Source of the DNA: Oscillospiraceae bacterium
GTDB taxonomy: Bacteria > Bacillota > Clostridia > Oscillospirales > Ruminococcaceae
Length of the DNA: 42,863 bases
Assembly (NCBI GenBank): GCA_017460835.1
Contig: JAFUAD010000027.1
Span: 1 to 42,863, forward strand
Direction: 5' to 3'
Shown: in pieces, positions 24,789 through 31,504 of the stretch
How the letters are laid out: each line of letters begins with the position of its first letter
Numbering within the stretch: the first letter of the stretch is position 1
The notes under the pieces: generated by a model
The model's input: only the letters and a program-made list of their open reading frames with translations
What the model was told of the DNA's origin: nothing
Database searches by the model: none
Made by a program: the position numbers and the translations under genes

Positions 24789-25718
24789 ATGGCAGAGCCG
24801 AATCGTAAAATGGACCCGGTCACCAATCCCGTCCTTGTGGATGCAATGGCGACCTTTAAGCTCGATCTGACAAACCGCGAGCATGAAAAGGCTTTTCTGG
24901 AAGCGGCACTTGAAGCAAAGTATCTGCTTCCTGCGAAAATTGAACAGCTGAAGGATCAGGCAACACCGGACGGACAGGTTCCGACCCGGATGGCGTTTTC
25001 TGTATTGACCAATGCAAACGGCGACAAGTTTATGCCGGCATTTACCGACGAGATCGAGCTGAAGAAAAACCGCAAGGGGCTCGAAAATGAGCCGCTTCAG
25101 ATCGCAGTCGTCGATTTCCGCGCGCTTTACAGCTTCATCAAGCAGAGCGAGGAGATCAAGGGCATCGTCATCAACCCGTTCGGCAGCGCACTGTGCCTTG
25201 TAAGGCAGCAGGTGCTCGCAATCGGCGAAAACGGATTCAAAATCGTCGTTGCGCCGCCGAAGCAGCAGGTCTTTGACCTCACCACGCCGCCCGCTCCGAA
25301 GCCTGCCAATGTGCTCGGCGCACCGGAGGACGACAGCAAGGCGCGCGCGGATATGATCCGTCAGGCAATGGCGGATATGGAGGCTGCGAAGGATTCTGAG
25401 GACACCGAGGAGGAGACCGCCGATCCGCTGACCGACGAGCTGCTGACCGCGATGAAGGGTTCGCTGAAAAAGCAGAAGGCTGTCAAGAAGGCGTATATCA
25501 AGGCGGAAAAGGATAACGGCGAGCGCTTCCTGCTGGTCGCGCTGGAATCCGATGCTTCCGATTCCGAGCTGGAGGATATCGGCAACTCGGTCAGAGAGGA
25601 CTGCGCCGATTACACCGATCTCGCATTCGATTTCATCAAGGCGGATTCCATTCGCGCAAAGGATCTGGTCGCGGAGGAAAAGCCGTTCTATGAGAAGAAG
25701 CGCTTTGGCTTCTTCTGA
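24789..25718 (+). CDS. SseB-family protein
   Basis: A 309-residue protein with an N-terminal SseB domain (about 20-150; HEKAFLEAALEAKYLLPAKIE, then FMPAFTDEIELKK and GIVINPFGSALCLVRQQV), an acidic linker (about 175-215) and a C-terminal SseB-C domain (KKAYIKAEKDNGERFLLVALE). SseB was named for serine sensitivity in E. coli; its biochemical role is not established. The start at 24789 follows AGGAGG. It has its own promoter and a downstream terminator, so it is monocistronic and independent of the upstream RNA. Confidence 0.85.
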   Translation: MAEPNRKMDPVTNPVLVDAMATFKLDLTNREHEKAFLEAALEAKYLLPAKIEQLKDQATPDGQVPTRMAFSVLTNANGDKFMPAFTDEIELKKNRKGLENEPLQIAVVDFRALYSFIKQSEEIKGIVINPFGSALCLVRQQVLAIGENGFKIVVAPPKQQVFDLTTPPAPKPANVLGAPEDDSKARADMIRQAMADMEAAKDSEDTEEETADPLTDELLTAMKGSLKKQKAVKKAYIKAEKDNGERFLLVALESDASDSELEDIGNSVREDCADYTDLAFDFIKADSIRAKDLVAEEKPFYEKKRFGFF

Positions 25719-25748
25719 GCCGTAAACCGGTTACGGGCTTATTTCGGA

Positions 25749-25775
25749 AAAAACAGCAAAGAGGGCGCTGTTTTT
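25749..25775 (+). terminator. Terminator after the SseB-family gene
   Basis: A 9-bp stem pairs AAAAACAGC (25749-25757) with GCTGTTTTT (25767-25775), 9-nt loop. The CAGC/GCTG stem resembles the glnN leader but the loop is not a hexaloop, so it is taken as a plain terminator. Confidence 0.75.
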
Positions 25776-25831
25776 CATAATCCGAAAGCGCTGCGCCGGA
25801 TCGCGCAGCAGCGAAAAGAGGGGGAATTACC

Positions 25832-27667
25832 ATGAAAAGAAAAGCCTTGCCGGCACTGTTGCTGGCAGCGGTTCTGTCTGCGAATCTCGCAGCGGGGCCG
25901 GTCAGAGAGAACGGGGCTGTTCTCTCTGCGAATGCGGCAGCCTCCGATACCAATGACGACTGGCTGCATGCAAAGGGAAGCCGCCTGTATGACAAGGACG
26001 GCAACGAGGTCTGGCTGACCGGTGCAAACTGGTTCGGCTTCAACTGTACCGAGAATGTGCTGCACTATCTCTGGAGCGGTGATATCAACGATATGGTGAA
26101 ATCCATCGCCGATCACGGCATCAATGTGCTGCGGATTCCGGTCTCGACCGAGCTGCTCTATAACTGGATGATCGGCGACCCCGATCCGATCGCGAGCGTC
26201 AATCCGAATAATGATCCGTATTATCCGTTTAATATTGATCTCATCAACGAGGACGGCTCGGTCATGAACAGCCAGCAGGTCTTTGATGTCCTGCTGAAAA
26301 AGTGCAAGGAAAACGGCGTGAAGGTCTTTATCGACATCCACAGCCCGGAATCCAACAACTCCGGCCATAACTACGGCCTCTGGTACGGCAAGAGCTTTAC
26401 CGCCAACAACGGCAAGACCGTTGAGGTGACGACCGATGTCTGGATCGAAACCCTTGCATGGACGGCAGATTATTACAAGAATGACGACACACTGATCGGC
26501 TTTGATCTCAAGAATGAGCCGCACAGCAAGTACGGCGGCGCGCCCGTCGATGCGATCTGGGATGACTCCAGTGCCCCGAACAACTGGAAGCAGGCTGCAC
26601 AGGACTGCGCAGATGCCATCCTCGCAAAGAACCCCTACGCGCTGATTCTGATTGAAGGCAATGAGGGCTTTGAGGGACACGGCGCATGGTGGGGCGGCAA
26701 CCTCAGAGGTGTTGCGAAATACCCGGTCATGCCCGCCTCCGGCACCAGCCAGATCGTCTATTCTCCGCATGACTACGGCCCGATCGTCAGCCAGCAGACA
26801 TGGTTTGAAAAGAACTTCACCGAGCAGACCCTGCTCGATGATTACTGGTATGACACATGGGCCTATCTGAACGACAAGGATCAGTATCCGCTGCTGATCG
26901 GCGAATGGGGCGCACTGCTGCCCGCTTCGTTCGATGAGAGCACGATCCTGACCGCAGACGCAACCAAGATGACCGATCAGGAGAAGAACGTCAGATGGCT
27001 GCTGCTGCTCCGCAATTACATGATCAAGCACCATATCAACCACACATTCTGGTGCCTGAACGATGACTCCGGCGATACCGGCGGCCTCTGGAAGGGCATC
27101 CAGTACAATCCGACGACCGGCACCACGATCGAATGGGATACCGTGAAATACGGCATCTTCGAGGAGGCGCTCTGGCAGACGCAGAAGACCGGCAAGTACA
27201 TCGGCCTTGATCACCAGAAGGCACTCGGCGCAAACGGCATCTCGCTCGGCGAGTTCTATTCGTCCTATGCTGCAACAGAGGGCAGCAACCTCGACGGCGG
27301 AACGATCTCGAGCGGCGGCACCGGCCCGAGCATCAGCACGGTCAGCACGACCACCACAACCTCTACAACCTCAACCACAACCACATCTTCCACCAGCTCG
27401 ACCACAACCAGCTCGACGACAAGCTCGTCGAGCGATGAAAGGCCCGGCAGCATCGTTTACGGCGACGCAGATTGCAGTCATAGTGTTGACGTGCTTGATG
27501 CTGTGCTTATCGCTCGTGTTGCTGCTGAGGACACGAGCTCGGGCATCACGGCGGAAGGGAAAATAAACGGCGATGTGACCGGCGACGGTACGATCTCGCC
27601 GGCGGATCTCAGCAAGCTCCTGAAATATCTCGCGAATCTGATTACGGAAGAACAGCTCAAGCCGTAA
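25832..27667 (+). CDS. Secreted GH5 glycanase with C-terminal dockerin (A)
   Basis: A 611-residue secreted enzyme. Order: signal peptide (about 1-36), GH5 barrel (about 40-480), Thr/Ser linker (about 500-540), type I dockerin (about 545-605). The putative acid/base is E229 in DLKNEPH and the nucleophile E358 in LIGEWG; WWGGNLRG and NHTFWCLN match cellulase-type GH5. The dockerin has two calcium loops, GDADCSHSVDVLDAVLIAR and NGDVTGDGTISPADLSKLL, so the enzyme should dock to a cohesin scaffold. The start follows AGAGGGGGAA. It is closely paralogous to the next gene, suggesting tandem duplication. Beta-1,4-glucanase activity is likely, but mannanase or xyloglucanase cannot be excluded. Confidence 0.93.
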   Translation: MKRKALPALLLAAVLSANLAAGPVRENGAVLSANAAASDTNDDWLHAKGSRLYDKDGNEVWLTGANWFGFNCTENVLHYLWSGDINDMVKSIADHGINVLRIPVSTELLYNWMIGDPDPIASVNPNNDPYYPFNIDLINEDGSVMNSQQVFDVLLKKCKENGVKVFIDIHSPESNNSGHNYGLWYGKSFTANNGKTVEVTTDVWIETLAWTADYYKNDDTLIGFDLKNEPHSKYGGAPVDAIWDDSSAPNNWKQAAQDCADAILAKNPYALILIEGNEGFEGHGAWWGGNLRGVAKYPVMPASGTSQIVYSPHDYGPIVSQQTWFEKNFTEQTLLDDYWYDTWAYLNDKDQYPLLIGEWGALLPASFDESTILTADATKMTDQEKNVRWLLLLRNYMIKHHINHTFWCLNDDSGDTGGLWKGIQYNPTTGTTIEWDTVKYGIFEEALWQTQKTGKYIGLDHQKALGANGISLGEFYSSYAATEGSNLDGGTISSGGTGPSISTVSTTTTTSTTSTTTTSSTSSTTTSSTTSSSSDERPGSIVYGDADCSHSVDVLDAVLIARVAAEDTSSGITAEGKINGDVTGDGTISPADLSKLLKYLANLITEEQLKP

Positions 27668-27673
27668 TAAACC

Positions 27674-27708
27674 CGGAAGCCCCCCTTTTACCGGAAGGAG
27701 GGCTTCCG
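27674..27708 (+). terminator. Hairpin after GH5 gene A
   Basis: A 9-bp stem pairs CGGAAGCCC (27674-27682) with GGGCTTCCG (27700-27708); no T run follows, so termination may be partial. A second hairpin, GACAGCA/TGCTGTC (27728-27747), lies in the leader of the next gene. Confidence 0.55.
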
Positions 27709-27800
27709 CTGTAACAAATGTCTGCACGACAGCAGGAGGGTGCTGTCTGCATATATCATCGTGTGTGTACCCACACGAAATCAAATGAGGGGGTATCTCT

Positions 27801-29648
27801 GTGAAGAAAAAAGGATTGCTGTCAGTGGCACTGGCAGCGGTCATCGCAGCAGGCGGCACACTGTCGCCGGCGAGCACAGTGCTGCAAAGCCCGGCACTGT
27901 CGGCCTCTGCTGCCGATGACACAAACGACGACTGGCTGCATGCCGAGGGCAGCCGCCTGTTCGACAAGGACGGCAATGAGGTCTGGCTGACCGGCGCAAA
28001 CTGGTTCGGGATGAACTGTACCGAGAACATTCCGCACGGCCTGTATGCGGTCGATCTGGATTTCATGCTGAGCAATGTCGCCGATCACGGCGTCAACATC
28101 ATCCGCTTCCCGATCTCGACCGAGCTGCTGCTTTCGTGGATGAACGGCGCACCGCTTCCGGTCAGCTCGGTCAATGCGAGCTATGATCCGCCGGTGGATA
28201 AGGTCGGCGAGGACGGCACGATTACAAAGGCGGGCACCTACGGCGACATCAACCGCTATTTCGTGGAATCGGACGGCAAAACGCTCAAGAATTCGATGGA
28301 CATTTTCGATGTGATCATGAAAAAGTGCAAGGAGTACGGCATCAAGGCGCTGATCGACGTTCACAGCCCGGCATCGCACAACTCCGGCCACAATTACACG
28401 CTCTGGTACTATCAGGACGGTGCCGAGGACGCCGACAATATGGCGGTCGGGCACTTCAGCGGGGAGCAGATCACATGGGACGACTGGATCGACTCGATCA
28501 CATGGCTCGCGAAGAAATACGCGAACGACGACACGATCATTGCCTACGACCTGAAAAATGAGCCGCACGGCAAGCGCGGATACAGCGGCGATACCTGCCC
28601 GACTACCATTGCGAAATGGGACGATTCGACGGACAAGAACAACTGGAAATATTCCGCAGAGCAGTGCGCGAATTCGATTCTCGCGGTCAATCCGAATGCG
28701 CTGATTCTCGTCGAGGGCATCGAGCAGTCGCCGATGTTCGATCAGGGCTATGACTGGAATACGCCGGATCAGTGGATCTCGCAGCCGACCGATAAGCCGA
28801 AGTGGTACGGCGCATGGTGGGGCGGAAACCTCCGCGGCGTCAGAGACCTGCCGATCTCGCCGAAATCCGGCAAAACGCAGATCGTATATTCGCCGCACGA
28901 CTACGGCCCCTCCGTGTATCCGCAGACATGGTTTGACAAGGATTTCACCGAGGAGACGCTGCTGGACGATTACTGGCGCGACACATGGGCATACATTAAC
29001 GAGGAGAACATCGCGCCGCTGCTGATCGGCGAGTGGGGCGGCAAAATGGAGCCCGCGAACAAGAAGTGGATGGAGCTGCTGCGCGATTACATGATCAGGC
29101 ATCACATCAACCACACCTTCTGGTGCCTGAACCCGAATTCGGGCGACACCGAGGGCCTGCTCGATACGCAGTTCACGAACTGGGACGAGGCAAAGTACGC
29201 GCTCTTTGAGGAGTCGCTCTGGCAGACGCAGCAGTCCGGCAAATACATCGGACTTGACCACCAGAAGGCGCTCGGCAAAAACGGCATTTCGCTCGGCGAG
29301 TTCTATGCGAGCTACGCAAGCACCGAGGGCAGCAACCTCGACGGCGGCACGATCGGCGGAAACCACGGCTCGACTGCCACGACACCGACCACGACGACTA
29401 CCACGACCACTACGACCTCGACCGAGCCGACTCCGATCGGCGACTTTGTCTGGGGCGATGCGGATTGCAGCGGCACGGCAGATGTGCTCGATGCGGTCAT
29501 GGTCGCGAGAATCGCCTCGGAGGACACCTCGACCGGCATCACCGACCAGGGAAAGAAGAATGCGGATGTCACGCAGGACGGCTCTGTCAAGAGCGACGAC
29601 CTTAGCCTGCTGCTGAAATTCCTCGCAGGCAAATACACACCGACATAA
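27801..29648 (+). CDS. Secreted GH5 glycanase with C-terminal dockerin (B)
   Basis: A 615-residue paralog of the preceding enzyme with a GTG start after GAGGGGG. Order: signal peptide (about 1-36), GH5 barrel, Thr-rich linker with Pro/Glu (about 530-550), dockerin. The putative acid/base is E254 (DLKNEPHG) and the nucleophile E411 (LIGEWGG). It differs from enzyme A in two surface segments: a longer loop around residues 120-165 (SVNASYDPPVDKVGEDGT) and an insertion before WWGGNLRG (MFDQGYDWNTPDQW...), both near the expected substrate cleft, so specificity may differ. Dockerin loops: GDADCSGTADVLDAVMVAR and NADVTQDGSVKSDDLSLLL. Confidence 0.93.
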   Translation: MKKKGLLSVALAAVIAAGGTLSPASTVLQSPALSASAADDTNDDWLHAEGSRLFDKDGNEVWLTGANWFGMNCTENIPHGLYAVDLDFMLSNVADHGVNIIRFPISTELLLSWMNGAPLPVSSVNASYDPPVDKVGEDGTITKAGTYGDINRYFVESDGKTLKNSMDIFDVIMKKCKEYGIKALIDVHSPASHNSGHNYTLWYYQDGAEDADNMAVGHFSGEQITWDDWIDSITWLAKKYANDDTIIAYDLKNEPHGKRGYSGDTCPTTIAKWDDSTDKNNWKYSAEQCANSILAVNPNALILVEGIEQSPMFDQGYDWNTPDQWISQPTDKPKWYGAWWGGNLRGVRDLPISPKSGKTQIVYSPHDYGPSVYPQTWFDKDFTEETLLDDYWRDTWAYINEENIAPLLIGEWGGKMEPANKKWMELLRDYMIRHHINHTFWCLNPNSGDTEGLLDTQFTNWDEAKYALFEESLWQTQQSGKYIGLDHQKALGKNGISLGEFYASYASTEGSNLDGGTIGGNHGSTATTPTTTTTTTTTTSTEPTPIGDFVWGDADCSGTADVLDAVMVARIASEDTSTGITDQGKKNADVTQDGSVKSDDLSLLLKFLAGKYTPT

Positions 29649-29659
29649 ACAGCAAAAAA

Positions 29660-29690
29660 GAACCGCTCTCAGCTTCGAGAGCGGTTCTTT
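29660..29690 (+). terminator. Bidirectional terminator between GH5 gene B and pilin gene
   Basis: An 11-bp perfect stem pairs 29660-29670 with 29677-29687, T run on the plus side and A run on the minus side, serving both convergent units. Confidence 0.88.
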
Positions 29691-29708
29691 CATAGATTGG
29701 ATATCAGA

Positions 29709-30263
29709 TCAGCCGCCGGAGGGGTCAATGCCGAGCTGTGTGAGAAGAAATGTCATCGCACTGTCAGCATCCCATTCATTGCCGGCATCCTGTTCTTTTC
29801 TGAATTCCTGAACTGTGATCTTGATCGGGCTGGTACCCGGATAGCCTTTCATCATACACGCAACAGCCGGAACCTCGTCATCCTTGATATAGAATGAAAC
29901 GCCGTCCAGCTTCTTCACATCCGTGAAGTAGTTGTAAACCTTTGCGTAAAAAAGGTTCAGCAGATCAGCCCGGTTCGACAGATCAAAGCCGGCGTCATTA
30001 GCGCTGACTGTGCGGGCGGCATAGATCGTCGCGCCGTCTGTGCTGATGGTGCCGTCGAGCTGCCTCGGCGCGATATCATACGCCATCATTTCGACATTCG
30101 CGATCTGCGCACCGTTCCGGAGGCTCTTTGCAGCAGCATTGGCAGACTGCAATTTTGACTTTGAAATATACCCCATCATTGCCGGAACGAGGATCGCAGC
30201 GAGCACGCCGATGATGGCAATGACGACGATCAGCTCGATCAGCGTAAAGCCCTTTTTTTTCAT
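29709..30263 (-). CDS. Type IV pilin-like protein (1)
   Basis: A 184-residue pseudopilin/pilin with the class III signal MKKKG/FTLIELIVVIAIIGVL: prepilin peptidase would cut after Gly5, leaving Phe1 and Glu5 and a hydrophobic N-terminal helix. The start at 30263 is preferred over an in-frame ATG six codons upstream because it matches the prepilin leader length and follows GAGAGGGTAGAG. The C-terminal domain is unrelated in detail to the second pilin beyond residue 50. No assembly ATPase or prepilin peptidase is in the window. In cellulolytic ruminococci, pilin-type proteins have been linked to cellulose adhesion, and the position beside two cellulase-like genes fits. Confidence 0.9.
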   Translation of the reverse strand: MKKKGFTLIELIVVIAIIGVLAAILVPAMMGYISKSKLQSANAAAKSLRNGAQIANVEMMAYDIAPRQLDGTISTDGATIYAARTVSANDAGFDLSNRADLLNLFYAKVYNYFTDVKKLDGVSFYIKDDEVPAVACMMKGYPGTSPIKITVQEFRKEQDAGNEWDADSAMTFLLTQLGIDPSGG

Positions 30264-30304
30264 CTCTCTACCCTCTCTCATACAGAAACCGCAGTGTTTA
30301 GAAG

Positions 30305-30330
30305 AAAAGCCCCCAAAAAAGGGGGCTTTT
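30305..30330 (-). terminator. Hairpin between the two pilin genes
   Basis: Stem AAAAGCCCCC (30305-30314) with GGGGGCTTTT (30321-30330), symmetric, with Ts on either strand. On the minus strand it follows the upstream pilin gene and may reduce read-through into the second. Confidence 0.8.
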
Positions 30331-30374
30331 CGTGTTTACTTTGTTTGAATCATCTGTTGAAATGCAATCGATCA

Positions 30375-30869
30375 TTACGAAATTGCATATGCCAGAGCAC
30401 CAGCAGCGGTCTTGGCGGAGAGCTTCTCATAGGAGTCAACAGTCATCTGCTTCGGATGAGAACCGCAGTAGTTGTTCTTATCCTGCACGCCAACGCCCTC
30501 AACCTCATAGTTTGCGTTCAGCTTAACCTGTGCTGCGGTCAGCTTGGTAGCATCGGTGAAGTACACATAGACTCTGTACTTGAACTTGTTGAGAGCGGAA
30601 TCGCTGGTGTTCGGAGCGGTGGTGACAGCGCTGGAACCGCCGACCTCAATACCGGCGGTGCCCAGACCGGTCATTTCAGCATCTTCTGCGTTCATATCGG
30701 TGATTGCAGACTGTGCGCCGGTGTAGATGGACTTAGCAGCAGAGTTCGCGGAAGTGATCTTGGACTTCTTAACATAGCCCATCATAGCCGGAACAAGGAT
30801 AGCTGCCAGAACGCCGATGATCGCGATAACGACGATCAGCTCAATCAGGGTAAAACCTTTCTTTTTCAT
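30375..30869 (-). CDS. Type IV pilin-like protein (2)
   Basis: A 164-residue pilin-like protein with the same first 30 residues as its neighbour (MKKKG/FTLIELIVVIAIIGVLAAIL). The start at 30869 follows GAGGAGG. The C-terminal domain is alanine/threonine-rich and contains one cysteine (NNYCGSHPK). With its own strong promoter 100 nt upstream and a terminator directly downstream, it is probably the more abundant of the two, a candidate major pilin. Confidence 0.9.
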   Translation of the reverse strand: MKKKGFTLIELIVVIAIIGVLAAILVPAMMGYVKKSKITSANSAAKSIYTGAQSAITDMNAEDAEMTGLGTAGIEVGGSSAVTTAPNTSDSALNKFKYRVYVYFTDATKLTAAQVKLNANYEVEGVGVQDKNNYCGSHPKQMTVDSYEKLSAKTAAGALAYAIS

Positions 30870-30973
30870 GATAAATAACCTCCTCAAAAATTGTAACAGA
30901 TTTTCTGCCTTCATAGAGACGGATATGCAATACTCCGCAGACGTCATACGTCGTATTTGCTTTCCATGGTTTT

Positions 30974-31002
30974 AGTATAGCACATCCAAAGAGAAAAGTC
31001 AA
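30974..31002 (-). promoter_or_regulatory. Sigma-A promoter for the pilin genes
   Basis: Minus strand: TTGACT (31002-30997), 17-bp spacer, TATACT (30979-30974); the leader to the ATG is about 100 nt. Confidence 0.82.
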
Positions 31003-31199
31003 GTCTTTTCCGCAATTTTACGAGAATGTGAACAAACTTTTACGAAAGCCGTTTTTTTCGCCGCTTTTTTGGTATCGTCTTTGGCAATCTGCACAAAAAG
31101 TATGACAAAGATGTAACAATCAACAGATTCGGGATGCGGGCTGTCAGAATACCGGGCTGCTTTTTCGCGCTGTTCCGCCGGTTTGTGCGCAGATTGTCA

Positions 31200-31228
31200 T
31201 TGACTTTTCTTCAGCAATGTGATAAAAC
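31200..31228 (+). promoter_or_regulatory. Promoter for the small toxin-like peptide
   Basis: TTGACT at 31200-31205, 17-bp spacer, TAAAAC at 31223-31228. The start near 31235 would give a leader of about 60 nt. Confidence 0.6.
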
Positions 31229-31269
31229 AGATAGAGTGTCTGCATAATCGGCAGGCGGTTCGATTCTGT

Positions 31270-31285
31270 CCTCCGGAAACGGAGG
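31270..31285 (+). promoter_or_regulatory. Hairpin sequestering the toxin ribosome site
   Basis: CCTCCG (31270-31275), GAAA tetraloop, CGGAGG (31280-31285). The 3' arm is part of the Shine-Dalgarno GGAGGTGAT for the ATG at 31295, so initiation should be restrained by this fold. Confidence 0.7.
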
Positions 31286-31294
31286 TGATTTGTC

Positions 31295-31378
31295 ATGGGA
31301 ACGCTGGAAATATTAACGCTGCTGTTAGTTGTGTTTACTGCTCTGGAATACATCGACAAACGGAACAAAAAGAATTAA
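31295..31378 (+). CDS. 27-residue hydrophobic peptide, holin-like type I toxin candidate
   Basis: A very small reading frame with a perfect ribosome site. The peptide is a short hydrophobic helix (LEILTLLLVVFTALEY) ending in the charged tail IDKRNKKN. This pattern, a single membrane helix followed by YIDKRNK, matches the putative holin-like toxin (Hol_Tox/TxpA-like) peptides of Firmicutes. It is followed by a 15-bp inverted repeat and a convergent promoter that would make an antisense RNA over its 3' end, the txpA/ratA layout. Toxicity is inferred. Membrane location expected. Confidence 0.75.
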   Translation: MGTLEILTLLLVVFTALEYIDKRNKKN

Positions 31379-31457
31379 CCGCCCCCAATCCTACGGTCGG
31401 CGGTTAATTCTTTAACCCATACCGGAGGAGAGCCGCATGTCGCCGGCACCCCTTCTT
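31365..31457 (-). ncRNA. Candidate antisense antitoxin RNA
   Basis: A transcript of about 93 nt starting near 31457 from a consensus promoter and ending at the 15-bp stem 31413-31369 with a U run on the minus strand. It is fully complementary to the 3' end of the toxin mRNA. No reading frame. It fits a RatA-like type I antitoxin that pairs with the mRNA tail. Confidence 0.65.
31369..31413. terminator. Bidirectional terminator shared by toxin and antisense RNA
   Basis: A 15-bp perfect stem pairs 31369-31383 with 31399-31413, 15-nt loop. The T run is stronger on the minus strand. Confidence 0.85.
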
Positions 31458-31463
31458 TCTTCT

Positions 31464-31492
31464 ATTGTATCACATCACTGCGGATTTGTCAA
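31464..31492 (-). promoter_or_regulatory. Sigma-A promoter for the antisense RNA
   Basis: Minus strand: TTGACA (31492-31487), 17-bp spacer, TACAAT (31469-31464). It is stronger than the toxin promoter, as expected for an antitoxin. No gene lies between it and the toxin 3' end. Confidence 0.82.
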
Positions 31493-31504
31493 GCCGCATT
31501 ATTT

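Noticed and set aside
25749-25775. Second ANTAR-type hairpin after the SseB-family gene
   Set aside because: The stem resembles that of the glnN leader, but the loop is 9 nt and the position fits a simple terminator.
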